From ZC4RG20 sp963702105 (GTDB taxonomy: Bacteria; Pseudomonadota; Gammaproteobacteria; Steroidobacterales; Rariloculaceae), in the NCBI GenBank assembly GCA_963702105.1, contig OY969712.1, positions 4,898,001-4,962,000 of the forward strand: a DNA stretch of 64,000 nt, in the 5' to 3' direction. Shown piece by piece: positions 42,630-52,989 of this stretch. The position numbers and the translations under genes were made by a program. Numbering within the stretch: the first letter of the stretch is position 1; every line of letters begins with the position of its first letter. The notes beneath the pieces are model-generated. The model saw only the letters and a program-made list of their open reading frames with translations, made no database searches and had not been told where the DNA came from.

Positions 42630-43274
42630 TTACGCCCGAGCCTGCGACCTCCGTGAGCCGAGCCACTCGAGCAGCGGCTCCCACTGTTCCCAGTCCGGCC
42701 ATGCGAGATAGGGCGGCAACTCGTGCACGCCGAGCCCGCGCTGATACGCGCGGATGTAGTTCTGGGCCTCGCGGAGCCGCGCGACGTACGGCGCCTTGAC
42801 CTTCGAGAGGTAGGTGTCGAGCTCGTCGTAGATCAGCGTGTTTTCGCGGATTCGGTTCGCGACGAGGGCGACCTTCGCCTTCTTGTCCGCGACCTTGGCC
42901 GTTGCGAGCAGCTCGTCGACGAAGGTCTCGGCGGCCTTGATGTCGATCGGCGAGGGCAGCACGGGCACGATGATCGTCTCGGCGCGCTTAACGAGCTCGG
43001 AGAGCTCCTTTCCATAGGAGCGGGCCGGGGCGTCGATGACAAGATATTCGGTATTGCGCGGCACGGAGCGCAGCCCCGACTCGAAGCCGTCGACGCCCGC
43101 GATGGGCCCGTACTCCTCGGGGCGCTGTTCGAGCCATGCGAGCGCTGAGCGTTGCGGGTCGTAGTCCGCGAGGGCCGTCTCGAAACCCTCCGATGCATAG
43201 TACGCGGCAAGGTTCGTCGCGAGCGTACTCTTGCCGCAGCCCCCCTTCGCATTTGCGATCAGGATACTTCTCAT
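42630..43274 (-). CDS. ParA-family ATPase, orphan
   Basis: 214 residues from ATG 43274. Deviant Walker A ANAKGGCGKSTLATNLA, A' motif LADYDPQRSALAWL, and Walker B YLVIDAPA. The C-terminal region (FVDELLATAKVADKKAKVAL) is a short ParA/MinD-like fold. Such orphan ParAs position protein cargos such as chemoreceptor arrays, microcompartments or plasmids on the nucleoid or membrane. No ParB or cargo gene is adjacent, so the partner is unknown. Confidence 0.85.
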   Translation of the reverse strand: MRSILIANAKGGCGKSTLATNLAAYYASEGFETALADYDPQRSALAWLEQRPEEYGPIAGVDGFESGLRSVPRNTEYLVIDAPARSYGKELSELVKRAETIIVPVLPSPIDIKAAETFVDELLATAKVADKKAKVALVANRIRENTLIYDELDTYLSKVKAPYVARLREAQNYIRAYQRGLGVHELPPYLAWPDWEQWEPLLEWLGSRRSQARA

Positions 43275-43376
43275 TGACGCTCCCGACTTCGCGGCTACTG
43301 TGCGCGCGCATAAGTTAGCCACGTAACCTGGAAATGTCCAATGGCGGCGCAATTTCCCGCGAGGTTCGATCGCCTC

Positions 43377-44870
43377 TCAATCGATTCCGAGATCCTTCCA
43401 GATCGCGTCCACGCGCGCGACGACGTTGGGGCTCATCGTAATCGGGCGGCCCCACTCGCGCGTGACCTCTCCCTTCCATTTCGTCGTCGCGTCGATGCCG
43501 AGCTTCGAGCCGAGACCGGCGACGGGGGAGGCGAAATCGAGATAGTCGATCGGCGTCGACTCGACGATGACGCTGTCCCGGGCCGGATCGACGCGCGTCG
43601 CGAGCGCCCATATCACGTCGCTCCAGTTGCGCGCGTCGATGTCCTCGTCCACGACGATCACGAATTTCGTATACATGAATTGGCGCAGATACGACCAGAC
43701 CCCGAACAGGATTCGGCGCGCATGGCCCGGGTACTCCTTGCGAATGCTCACGACCGCGACGCGGTACGAGCAGGCCTCGCTCGGCAGGTAGAAGTCCACG
43801 ATCTCGGGAAATTGTGTCTTCAGGATCGGCACGAACACGTCGTTGAGCGCGAGGCCGAGCACGGCAGGCTCGTCGGGCGGGCGGCCCGTGTAGGTCGTGT
43901 GGTAGATCGGATCGCGACGATGAGTGATGCGCTCGACGGTCATGACCGGGAACGTCTCGACCTCGTTGTAATAGCCCGTATGGTCGCCGAAGGGCCCTTC
44001 GGGCGCCGTCTCGCCCTGGATGATGTGCCCCTCGAGCGTGATTTCGGCCTGGGCCGGTACCTTGAGATCGGACCCGAAGCACTCGACGAGCTCGGTGCGC
44101 TCACCGCGCAGCAGGCCCGCGAACGCGTACTCGGAGAGCGTGTCCGGAATCGGGGTCACGGCCGCGAGGATCGTGGCCGGGTCGGCGCCGATGCTCACGG
44201 CGACGGGGAAGGGCTCGCCCGGGCGCGCCCGGCACCAGGCCTGGTAGTCCGTCGCGCCGCCGCGGTGGGCCAGCCAGCGCATGATGAGCTTGTTGCGGCC
44301 GATGACCTGCTGCCGATAGACCCCCAGGTTCTGCCGGCCCCCGGCCGGGCCGCGCGTCGTCGTGAGGCCCCACGTAATCAAGGGCCCCGCGTCCTCGGGC
44401 CAGCAGGTCTGAATGGGCCAGGCGCCGAGATCGACGTCCGCGCCTTCGAGGCGCACCTCCTGCGCGACGGCGCTGCGCAGCGTGCGCGGCGCCATCGTCA
44501 TGATCTCGCGGAGCAGCGGCAGCTTGCGGAAGGCCTCGCCGACGCTGCGCGGCGGCTCGGGCGCCTTGAGCGCGGCCAGCAGGCGGCCGAGCTCGGCCAG
44601 GGCCTCGGGGGCGTCGGCACCGAGCGCGGCCACGATGCGGCCTTCGGTCCCGAACAGGTTCGCGAGCACGCGGATGCCGGTCTCGCCCGCCCGGTTGAAC
44701 AGCAGGGCCGGGCCGCCGCGATGCAGCGTTCGGCGCGCGATCTCGGTGAGCTCGAGCGCGGGGTCGATGGGCGCGTCGACCTCCTTGAGATCGCCCCGGG
44801 CCGCGAGCTGGGCCAGAAACTCCCGCAAGTCCCGGCAGGGCTTGTGGGGCCTGCGCCACGGAGAATCCAC
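43377..44870 (-). CDS. ubiD: 4-hydroxy-3-polyprenylbenzoate decarboxylase UbiD
   Basis: 497 residues, the same length as E. coli UbiD, from GTG 44870 (MDSPWRRPHKPCRDLREFL; GGAAG upstream). UbiD family: LLFNRAGETGIRVLANLFGT, NLGVYRQQVIGRNKLIMRWL, the catalytic E-R-E region around LEGHIIQGETAPEGPFGDHT, and VDEDIDARNWSDVIWALATR. With prenyl-FMN from UbiX it decarboxylates the ubiquinone precursor. Divergent from dapF, with about 75 bases between starts. Confidence 0.95.
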   Translation of the reverse strand: MDSPWRRPHKPCRDLREFLAQLAARGDLKEVDAPIDPALELTEIARRTLHRGGPALLFNRAGETGIRVLANLFGTEGRIVAALGADAPEALAELGRLLAALKAPEPPRSVGEAFRKLPLLREIMTMAPRTLRSAVAQEVRLEGADVDLGAWPIQTCWPEDAGPLITWGLTTTRGPAGGRQNLGVYRQQVIGRNKLIMRWLAHRGGATDYQAWCRARPGEPFPVAVSIGADPATILAAVTPIPDTLSEYAFAGLLRGERTELVECFGSDLKVPAQAEITLEGHIIQGETAPEGPFGDHTGYYNEVETFPVMTVERITHRRDPIYHTTYTGRPPDEPAVLGLALNDVFVPILKTQFPEIVDFYLPSEACSYRVAVVSIRKEYPGHARRILFGVWSYLRQFMYTKFVIVVDEDIDARNWSDVIWALATRVDPARDSVIVESTPIDYLDFASPVAGLGSKLGIDATTKWKGEVTREWGRPITMSPNVVARVDAIWKDLGID

Positions 44871-44946
44871 TATACTTCCACCAACTCGAGCGGGCCCATC
44901 GCCGGCCGCCGAAGTTAACCTTCCGGGGCAGCGAATTCCAGCCGCT

Positions 44947-45792
44947 ATGAAGATCCGCTTCGCCAAGATGCACGGCCTCGGCAACGACTTCATGATCGCG
45001 CGCTGGCCCGCGGGCCAGCGCATTCCGGACGCCGAGCTCGTGCGCCGCTGGGCAGACCGCCGCCTGGGGGTCGGCTTCGACCAGCTGCTGCTCCTCATGG
45101 AGCCCGAGGCCGGGCACGATGGTGGTCACAATGGCGGGCCGGCCGAAACGCGGTACCGCATCTTCAATCACGACGGCGGCGAGGTCGAGCAGTGCGGCAA
45201 CGGCGTCCGCTGCATTGCGGCCTTCCTCGCGCCGACCGGTCCGGCCGAGCTCGCGCTGCGCAGCCCGGGCGGCGCCGTGGAGGCGCATGTCGAGGGCGGC
45301 GGGCGGGTCACCGTGAGCCTCGGCGTCCCGAGCTTTGCGCCGGGCTCGCTGCCGTTCCGGGCTCCGGCCGAGGCCGACCGTTACCGGCGCAGCCTCCCTT
45401 CGGGTGAGGTCGAGTTCGGGGCCGTCTCCCTAGGCAACCCGCACGCCGTCATCGCCGTCGATTCGGTGGAACGGGCGCCGGTCGGTATACTGGGCCCCGA
45501 GCTCGGGGCGCATCCGGACTTTCCGCAGGGCGTCAACGTGGGATTCGCCGAGTTCGTGGACCGCTCGCATCTGAGGCTGCGCGTTTACGAGCGCGGTGCA
45601 GGGGAGACGCTGGCCTGCGGCACGGGCGCCGCGGCCGCGGTCGCCGTCGGCCGGCGCTGGGGCCGGCTCGACGAGCGCGTCGAGGTTGCCTTGCCCGGCG
45701 GCGTGCTGACGGTGCGCTGGGCGGGCCCCGGGGCGCCTCTGTGGCAGACGGGGCCGACTACGACTGTGTACGAGGGGCAAATCGAACTATGA
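44947..45792 (+). CDS. dapF: Diaminopimelate epimerase
   Basis: 281 residues. Both catalytic cysteines are present: first in EVEQCGNGVRC, second in GETLACGTGAAA. The N-terminus KIRFAKMHGLGNDFMIA and NPHAVIAVDSV are also diagnostic. It interconverts LL- and meso-diaminopimelate for lysine and peptidoglycan. It begins the dapF-DUF484-xerC cluster conserved in gammaproteobacteria. The stop overlaps the DUF484 start (ATGA). Confidence 0.96.
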   Translation: MKIRFAKMHGLGNDFMIARWPAGQRIPDAELVRRWADRRLGVGFDQLLLLMEPEAGHDGGHNGGPAETRYRIFNHDGGEVEQCGNGVRCIAAFLAPTGPAELALRSPGGAVEAHVEGGGRVTVSLGVPSFAPGSLPFRAPAEADRYRRSLPSGEVEFGAVSLGNPHAVIAVDSVERAPVGILGPELGAHPDFPQGVNVGFAEFVDRSHLRLRVYERGAGETLACGTGAAAAVAVGRRWGRLDERVEVALPGGVLTVRWAGPGAPLWQTGPTTTVYEGQIEL

Positions 45793-46514
45793 GTCAAGCG
45801 AACAGCGAGGCCGCGGTCGTCGACACCATCTCCGAGACGGCCATTGCCGAGTATCTGCGCGACCACCCCGATTTCTTCGAGCGGCATGCCCCGCTGCTGC
45901 TGCGGCTCAAGCTGCCGCACGAGACGAGCGGCTTCACCGTCTCGCTCGTGGAGCGCCAGGTCGCCCTGCTGCGCCAGCGCAACGCGCAGCTCGAGCGCCA
46001 GCTCAAGGATCTCATCGCCGTCGCGAAGACGAACGATTCGCTCGTGCAGAAGATCCACCAGCTCTCGGTCAAGCTCATGAATGCGGGCGACCTGCCCGCG
46101 CGTCTCGAGCAGCTCGAGACCAGCCTGCGCGAGGACTTCGCGGCCGAGCGCGCGGCGCTCGTGCTGTTCGCGCACGCGGGGTACACGGGCCCCCTGCGCT
46201 CGGGTTTCGTCAAGACGCTCGATCGCGAGGACCCGGATCTGAAGCCGTTCGCCGCCTTCATGCGGGCCTCCCGGCCGCGCTGCGGCCCGCTCCGCGACCG
46301 GCAGAAGGCGCTACTGTTCGAGCGCGATGCCGATTCGATCGCGTCGGCCGCGATGCTGCCGCTCGGCACCGAGGCCAGCATCGGTTTCCTCGTGATCGGC
46401 AGCCGCGACCCGGCGCATTTCCACCCGGGCAAGCGCATGGATTTTCTGGCGCGCATCGGTGAGCTCGTCGCCGTCGCGCTCGGCGGAGAGCAGGGCCGGC
46501 GTGCGACCGCCTGA
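45789..46514 (+). CDS. DUF484 family protein
   Basis: 241 residues: an N-terminal coiled segment (AEYLRDHPDFFERHAPLLLR, VERQVALLRQRNAQLERQLK) followed by a GAF-like fold (AALVLFAHAGYTGP, AAMLPLGTEASIGFLVIGSR). DUF484 is encoded between dapF and xerC in many gammaproteobacteria, and a link to chromosome dimer resolution is suggested by gene order only. The 3' end overlaps xerC by 14 bases. Confidence 0.93.
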   Translation: MSQANSEAAVVDTISETAIAEYLRDHPDFFERHAPLLLRLKLPHETSGFTVSLVERQVALLRQRNAQLERQLKDLIAVAKTNDSLVQKIHQLSVKLMNAGDLPARLEQLETSLREDFAAERAALVLFAHAGYTGPLRSGFVKTLDREDPDLKPFAAFMRASRPRCGPLRDRQKALLFERDADSIASAAMLPLGTEASIGFLVIGSRDPAHFHPGKRMDFLARIGELVAVALGGEQGRRATA

Positions 46515-47412
46515 GGCGCTCGAGGCCTTCCTGCGCAGCCTCGCCATCGAGCGGCGGCTCTCGCCGCACACGCTGTCTGCGTATCGCCGCGACCTGGCCG
46601 CGCTCATCGATTTTCTGCGCCGCGACCACGTCGCCGCGCTCGCGGACGTGGATTCGTATCACGTCAGGCGCTTCGCCGCCGAGAGCCACCGCCGGGGCCT
46701 CGGTCCGCGCAGCATCGCGCGGCGGCTCTCGGCCGTGCGCAGCTTCTTCGCATTCGTCGTGCGGGCGGGGCTCGCGGGCTCCAATCCGGCCGTCCACGTA
46801 CAGGCGCCGAAGCCCTCGCGCCGGCTGCCGAAGACCCTCGACACGGACCAGGTCGCGAGCCTTTTGACCCTCGGCGGCGAGGACGATCTCGCGCTGCGCG
46901 ACCGCGCCATGCTCGAGCTCTTCTACTCCTCGGGCCTGCGGCTCGCCGAGCTCGTTTCGCTGAACCTCGGCGACGTGGATCTCGCCGACCGCACGGTGCG
47001 CGTGACGGGCAAGGGCTCGAAGAGCCGCGTCGTGCCCGTGGGGCGGCACGCCGTCGCCGCCCTCGAGGCCTGGCTCGCGGTCCGCGGGGCCAGCGCGGCC
47101 GGGGGCGAGCGGGCGCTGTTCGTGAGCCGCCGGGGGCGCCGGCTCAGCCACCGCTCCGTGCAGGCGCGGCTCGCGTACTGGGCCAAGCGACAGAACGCGC
47201 CAGTGCGGGTGCACCCGCACATGCTGAGACACTCGTTCGCCTCGCACCTGCTCGAATCGAGCGGCGACCTGCGCGCCGTTCAGGAGCTGCTCGGCCACTC
47301 GAGCATCTCGACGACGCAGGTCTATACCCACCTTGATTTCCAGCACCTCGCCCATATCTACGATCAGGCACATCCGCGCGCGCGGCGCCGCCACGACCGG
47401 GATTCCGACTGA
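46501..47412 (+). CDS. xerC: Tyrosine recombinase XerC
   Basis: 303 residues from GTG 46501, inside the end of DUF484. The SAM-like N-domain (ALEAFLRSLAIERRLSPHTL) is followed by the catalytic domain with Arg of SSGLRLAELVSL, Lys of VTGKGSKSRVVPV, HxxR of HMLRHSFASHLL, His of LLGHSSISTTQ and nucleophile Tyr of VYTHLD. With XerD it resolves chromosome dimers at dif. The next gene is hslV, as in conserved clusters. Confidence 0.95.
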   Translation: MRPPEALEAFLRSLAIERRLSPHTLSAYRRDLAALIDFLRRDHVAALADVDSYHVRRFAAESHRRGLGPRSIARRLSAVRSFFAFVVRAGLAGSNPAVHVQAPKPSRRLPKTLDTDQVASLLTLGGEDDLALRDRAMLELFYSSGLRLAELVSLNLGDVDLADRTVRVTGKGSKSRVVPVGRHAVAALEAWLAVRGASAAGGERALFVSRRGRRLSHRSVQARLAYWAKRQNAPVRVHPHMLRHSFASHLLESSGDLRAVQELLGHSSISTTQVYTHLDFQHLAHIYDQAHPRARRRHDRDSD

Positions 47413-47473
47413 GAGGCGGGGCGCCCGGCTCGGGGCCGGGCGGGCGGCGGCTCGGCTGCAGCGGCGAGGGACG

Positions 47474-48004
47474 ATGAACACTTTCGAAGGGACCACGATC
47501 CTGTGCGTGCGCCGCGAAGGGCGCGTTGCACTCGGCGGCGACGGGCAGGTCACGCTCGGCGACAAGATCATGAAGAGCAACGCACGGAAGGTGCGTCGGC
47601 TGCACGATGGCCGGGTCCTGGCCGGGTTCGCGGGTGGCACGGCCGATGCATTCACGTTGTTCGAACGCTTCGAGAGCAAGCTCGGCCAGTACGGCAACCT
47701 GACGCGCGCCGCCATCGAGCTCGCCAAGGACTGGCGCATGGACCGTTCCCTGCGCAGGCTCGAAGCGCTGCTCTGCGTCGCGGACGCGGGCCAGTCGCTG
47801 TTGATCTCGGGCACGGGCGACGTTGTCGAGCCCGAGCACGACCTCATCGCGATCGGCTCGGGCGGCGCCTATGCGCAGGCCGCGGCGCTCGCGTTGCTCG
47901 AAAATACCGAGCAGGACGCGCGCAGCATCGTCGAGAAGGCGCTGCACATCGCAGGACAGATCTGCATCTACACGAACCGCCACATCACGATCGAAGAGCT
48001 TTGA
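47474..48004 (+). CDS. hslV: HslV (ClpQ) ATP-dependent protease peptidase subunit
   Basis: 176 residues. The N-terminal nucleophile Thr follows a short propeptide (MNTFEG then TTILCVRREG). Core motifs are GGDGQVTLGDKIMKSNARKV, VLAGFAGGTADAFTLFERFE and AIGSGGAYAQAAALALLENT. It forms a double hexamer that degrades proteins delivered by HslU. GAGGGA upstream; hslU starts one base after its stop. Confidence 0.96.
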   Translation: MNTFEGTTILCVRREGRVALGGDGQVTLGDKIMKSNARKVRRLHDGRVLAGFAGGTADAFTLFERFESKLGQYGNLTRAAIELAKDWRMDRSLRRLEALLCVADAGQSLLISGTGDVVEPEHDLIAIGSGGAYAQAAALALLENTEQDARSIVEKALHIAGQICIYTNRHITIEEL

Positions 48005-48005
48005 G

Positions 48006-49340
<1,335 letters not shown>

Positions 49341-49430
49341 AAGAAAAAGGGGTCAGAGCCCTTTTTCCGATCGAGTCGTAGAAGATTTGGAGACGGTGGC
49401 AAAGAAGGGCTCTGACCCCTTTTTTCTTCT
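49341..49430. repeat. REP-like inverted doublet AAAAAGGGGTCAGAGCCC
   Basis: Two copies of the same 20-odd-base element in inverted orientation: GGGGTCAGAGCCC flanked by A- and T-runs at 49344-49366, and its complement GGGCTCTGACCCC at 49403-49430, with a 36-base spacer. Each copy is itself close to palindromic (A-run, G/C core, T-run), and together they fold as one long stem. It starts at the hslU stop and ends before the DUF971 gene. A third related copy is at 2302-2327. The arrangement resembles REP/BIME elements and would act as a terminator and mRNA-stabilising structure. Confidence 0.72.
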
Positions 49431-49450
49431 TCTTGTCTCCGGGGCACGAG

Positions 49451-49837
49451 ATGACCGACGCGCAGCGACCCTACCCGGTCGAGATCAAACTCCAAAAGCG
49501 CTCCCGGAGATTGCGTATCCGTTTCTCTGACGGGCTCGAGGGCGACCTCCCGGCCGAGTACCTGCGAGTCGAGTCTCCGTCGGCCGAGGTCAAAGGCCAC
49601 GGTCCCGGTCAGGGTGTGCTCGTGGCCGGCAAGCGCGAGGTCGGGATCCTCGGTGTCGAGCCCGTCGGCCGCTATGCCGTCCGCATCGTGTTCGACGACG
49701 GACACGCAACCGGGCTCTACACCTGGCCTATACTCTACGACCTGACGCGGGACCAGGAGCGCAATTGGCAACGCTACTTAGATCGGCTCGAGGCCGCGGG
49801 CCGGAGCCGCGAGCCGCGGAGCGGCCGTGAGCAGTGA
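49451..49837 (+). CDS. DUF971 domain protein
   Basis: 128 residues from ATG 49451. DUF971 (also called GBBH-like N-terminal domain): KLQKRSRRLRIRFSDGLEGD, LPAEYLRVESPSAEV, GVEPVGRYAVRIVFDDGH, ATGLYTWPILYDL. Predicted to bind iron-sulfur or carboxylate groups; no enzyme activity is proven. It is encoded ahead of ubiE, whose GTG start overlaps its end; this association with ubiquinone genes recurs in gammaproteobacteria. Confidence 0.9.
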   Translation: MTDAQRPYPVEIKLQKRSRRLRIRFSDGLEGDLPAEYLRVESPSAEVKGHGPGQGVLVAGKREVGILGVEPVGRYAVRIVFDDGHATGLYTWPILYDLTRDQERNWQRYLDRLEAAGRSREPRSGREQ

Positions 49838-50660
49838 ACCCGACGGCGGCGAGCCCGCGTACGCGCAAGGCCGCGAGCCCGGCGCGGAGCCCGGGACCGC
49901 CGGCGTGCCGGCCCCGGCGGCGGCGCTGACGGACTTCGGCTACGAGCAGGTTCCGTGGCACGCGAAAAGGGCCCGCGTGGCCGCAGTGTTCGACTCCGTG
50001 GCGCCGCGCTACGACCTCATGAACGACGTGATGTCGGGCGGCCTGCACCGGCTCTGGAAGCGCTTCGCACTCTCCCAGACGGGCTTGCGCCCGGGGCAGT
50101 CGGCGCTCGACGTGGCGGCCGGCAGCGGCGATCTCGCGGCCGGCCTCGCGCGCCTCGTGGGGGCGGCCGGCCGGGTGCTCGCGACCGACGTGAACGCGAG
50201 CATGCTGGCCGTCGGCCGCGATCGGCTGCTCGACCGCGGCATCGCCGGTAACCTCGAGTTTGTGCAGGCCGACGCCGAGGCCTTGCCCTTCCGCCCGCGC
50301 CGCTTCCACTGCGTCACGATCGGCTTCGGTCTGCGCAACGTGACGGACAAGTCCCGCGCGCTGACCGAAATGTTCCGGGTGCTCAAGCCCGGCGGCCGGC
50401 TGCTCGTGCTCGAGTTCTCGAAGCCGCACCTAGGGCCGCTCGGCCCGCTTTACGACGCCTATTCGTTCGAGGTGCTGCCGCGGCTCGGCCGGGTTCTCGC
50501 CCGCGACTCCGAGAGCTACCGGTACCTCGCCGAGTCGATCCGCCGCCACCCGGATCAGGAGACGCTGCTCGGCCTCATGCAGGCGAGCGGCTTCGAGCGC
50601 TGCCGCTACTTCAATCTCTCGGCCGGCATCGTCGCCCTGCATGTCGGTTTCCGGCTCTGA
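49827..50660 (+). CDS. ubiE: Ubiquinone/menaquinone C-methyltransferase UbiE
   Basis: 277 residues from GTG 49827. An N-terminal extension (about 35 residues, Ala/Gly/Pro-rich) precedes FGYEQVPWHAKRARVAAVFD. SAM-binding DVAAGSGDLAAGLARLVG, PFRPRRFHCVTIGFGLRNV, and motif LKPGGRLLVLEFSKP are diagnostic. It C-methylates demethoxy-ubiquinone or demethylmenaquinone. It heads the ubiE-ubiJ-ubiB block for aerobic quinone synthesis. Confidence 0.96.
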   Translation: MSSEPDGGEPAYAQGREPGAEPGTAGVPAPAAALTDFGYEQVPWHAKRARVAAVFDSVAPRYDLMNDVMSGGLHRLWKRFALSQTGLRPGQSALDVAAGSGDLAAGLARLVGAAGRVLATDVNASMLAVGRDRLLDRGIAGNLEFVQADAEALPFRPRRFHCVTIGFGLRNVTDKSRALTEMFRVLKPGGRLLVLEFSKPHLGPLGPLYDAYSFEVLPRLGRVLARDSESYRYLAESIRRHPDQETLLGLMQASGFERCRYFNLSAGIVALHVGFRL

Positions 50661-50677
50661 CTTTCCTTGAGGCCGGC

Positions 50678-51289
50678 ATGAGGCTCGACTGGTTTCTCGA
50701 GCGCGCCGCCCGTGGGCTGAATCGGCGCATCGCCGAGTCGGTCTCGGCCGCGCGTCTCGCCGCCGAGCTGGAGCGGCGCAGCTGCCGGCTGCAAGTCGAA
50801 GGGCTCGACCTCGGGGCCGTCCTGCGCGTTGAAGGCGGCCGCATCGCCGTCGTCGCCGACCCCGAAGCGGCCGCCAACGTCGCGATCGAGGGTCCCCCTC
50901 TCGAGCTCCTGCGCCTGACCGGGCCCGACGCGGCGCGGCGTCTGCAGGAGTCGGGCGCGCGGCTCACGGGCGAGATTCGCATCGCCCAGCGGTTCGCCGA
51001 GCTTCTGCGGCTCGCCGCCCCGGACCCCGAGGAGGAGCTCGCGGACTGGGTCGGCAACGTCGCGGCGCACGCGCTCGGCGGCGCGGCCCGCGGCGCGGCC
51101 GCGTGGCTGCGGCGCGCCCGGGACGCGTTGCGCGACGATGCGGCCGAATACCTCAAGGAAGAGAGCCGCATGCTGCCGACGCCTTACGAGGCCGAGGCCT
51201 TCTATGCGGCCGTAGACCGGCTGCGCGACGACGTCGAGCGCGCGGCCGCGCGCGTCGACCGGCTCGCGCGCGCGCTCGCCGCCGGCTGA
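50678..51289 (+). CDS. ubiJ: Ubiquinone biosynthesis protein UbiJ (SCP2 domain)
   Basis: 203 residues. SCP2-type lipid-binding N-domain (LEGPPLELLRLTGPDA region, VLRVEGGRIAVVADPEAA) and a C-terminal helical coiled part (FYAAVDRLRDDVERAAARVD). UbiJ binds the lipophilic precursors and assembles the soluble Ubi complex with UbiK. Located between ubiE and ubiB as in E. coli; six bases from the ubiB start. Confidence 0.93.
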   Translation: MRLDWFLERAARGLNRRIAESVSAARLAAELERRSCRLQVEGLDLGAVLRVEGGRIAVVADPEAAANVAIEGPPLELLRLTGPDAARRLQESGARLTGEIRIAQRFAELLRLAAPDPEEELADWVGNVAAHALGGAARGAAAWLRRARDALRDDAAEYLKEESRMLPTPYEAEAFYAAVDRLRDDVERAAARVDRLARALAAG

Positions 51290-51294
51290 CCGCG

Positions 51295-52965
51295 ATGCGC
51301 CGCCTCCGCCTCCTGCTCAGGCTGCTCAGCATCCAGAACACGCTCGTCCGGCACGGCCTCGACGAGATCGTCTGGCAGACGCACCTGTTCCGGCCCGTGG
51401 CCTGGCTGCAGCGGCTCGTTCCGCGGCCCTTCGGGATGCGCAAGCGTCCCTTCGGAGACCGCCTGCGTACCGCCCTCGAGGAGCTCGGGCCCATCTTCGT
51501 GAAGTTCGGCCAGGCGCTCTCGGTGCGCAGGGATCTGCTCTCGCCGGCGCTGGCCGACGAGCTCGCCAAGCTCCAGGACCAGGTGCCGCCGTTTCCGTCG
51601 GCGCTCGCGGTCGAGCAGATCGAGCGCGCTTTCGGCCGCCCGCTCGCGAGCGTTTACGCCGAGTTCGACCGCGAGCCGCTCGCGGCCGCCTCGATCGCCC
51701 AGGTGCACGCGGCCCGCCTGCTCGACGGCAGCAGCGTCGTCGTCAAGATACTGCGGCCGAACGTGCGCGCCCAGATTCGCCGCGATCTCGAGGTACTGTT
51801 CGCGATCGCGCGCCTCGCGGAGCGCTACTGGCCCGACGCAAGGCGCCTGCGCGCCATCGAAGTCGTCGAGGAATTTCAGAAGACGCTGCTGCACGAGCTC
51901 GATCTCATGCGCGAGGCGGCGAACGCGGCGCAGCTCAAGCGCAACTTCGCCGGCTCGGAGATGCTCTACGTGCCGCAGATCTTCTGGGACTACTGCCGCG
52001 CCAACGTGCTCACGATGGAGCGCATCTACGGTATCCCGATCAGTCACATCGCGGCCCTCAAGGCCGCGGGCACGGACATCAAGCGTCTCGCCGAGAACGG
52101 CGTCGAGATCTTTTTTACGCAGGTGTTCCGCCACAATTTTTTCCATGCGGACATGCACCCCGGCAACATCTTCGTGGACGCGAGCGATCCCGCGCGGCCG
52201 CGCTATCTCGCCGTCGACTTCGGGATCGTCGGTACGCTGAGCGAGCGCGACCAGCACTATCTCGCCGAGAACTTCATCGCGTTTTTCAAGCGCGACTATC
52301 GCCGCGTCGCGACGCTGCACGTCGACTCGGGCTGGGTGCCGCCCGAGACGCGCGTGGACGAGCTCGAGTCCGCGATCCGAGCCGTCTGCGAGCCCATCTT
52401 CGACAGGCCGCTCAAGGACATTTCCTTCGGGCTGCTGCTGCTTCGTCTGTTCGAGACGGCGCGCGAATTCGACATGGAAGTGCAGCCGCAGCTCGTGCTG
52501 CTGCAGAAGACGCTGCTCTCGATCGAAGGGCTCGGCCGCGAGCTCTATCCGGAGCTCGACCTCTGGACCACGGCCAAACCCGTGCTCGAGCAGTGGATGC
52601 GCGAGCGCAAGGACCCGCGTCGCCAGCTTCAGCGGCTCGTCGAGCGCTGGCCCGAGATTTCCGAGGACCTGCAGCTTTTGCCCGAGCTGCTGCACCAGGC
52701 CATCCGGCGTGCCGCGGGGGGCGGCTACGGGCACACGGCTGGGGCCCGGCCGCCGCCTGCGCGCGCCCCGCGCCGAGCGCGACGGGATCTTGTGCGCGAG
52801 GCGTATGCCGCCGCCTTCCCCTGGGAGCGGCACTTCGTCGGCGCCGTCGTCCTCATGGCGGGCGTGCTTTGGCGGGGCCTTGCCGCGCAGCCGCTCTGGG
52901 TCGGTTGGCTCGGCATCGGGCTCGGCGGCGCCTTGCTGCTCGTGAATTCGCTCAAGAGGCCCTGA
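51295..52965 (+). CDS. ubiB: UbiB atypical kinase-like protein
   Basis: 556 residues from ATG 51295. ADCK/UbiB family hallmarks: KxGQ motif (FVKFGQALSVRRDLLSPALA), Ala-rich loop (AAASIAQVHAARL), VVKILRPNV, catalytic HADMHPGN and DFGIVG. Two C-terminal membrane helices (HFVGAVVLMAGVLWRGL, WVGWLGIGLGGALLLVN). It is needed for ubiquinone synthesis, with ATPase activity controlling access to membrane-bound precursors. Converges on the BCCT gene. Confidence 0.96.
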   Translation: MRRLRLLLRLLSIQNTLVRHGLDEIVWQTHLFRPVAWLQRLVPRPFGMRKRPFGDRLRTALEELGPIFVKFGQALSVRRDLLSPALADELAKLQDQVPPFPSALAVEQIERAFGRPLASVYAEFDREPLAAASIAQVHAARLLDGSSVVVKILRPNVRAQIRRDLEVLFAIARLAERYWPDARRLRAIEVVEEFQKTLLHELDLMREAANAAQLKRNFAGSEMLYVPQIFWDYCRANVLTMERIYGIPISHIAALKAAGTDIKRLAENGVEIFFTQVFRHNFFHADMHPGNIFVDASDPARPRYLAVDFGIVGTLSERDQHYLAENFIAFFKRDYRRVATLHVDSGWVPPETRVDELESAIRAVCEPIFDRPLKDISFGLLLLRLFETAREFDMEVQPQLVLLQKTLLSIEGLGRELYPELDLWTTAKPVLEQWMRERKDPRRQLQRLVERWPEISEDLQLLPELLHQAIRRAAGGGYGHTAGARPPPARAPRRARRDLVREAYAAAFPWERHFVGAVVLMAGVLWRGLAAQPLWVGWLGIGLGGALLLVNSLKRP

Positions 52966-52989
52966 GGGGCTCAGGCTCCGGCTCGGCGC

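Noticed and set aside
51202..52833. 543-codon minus-strand frame opposite ubiB
   Set aside because: Shadow frame; UbiB motifs are intact on the plus strand.
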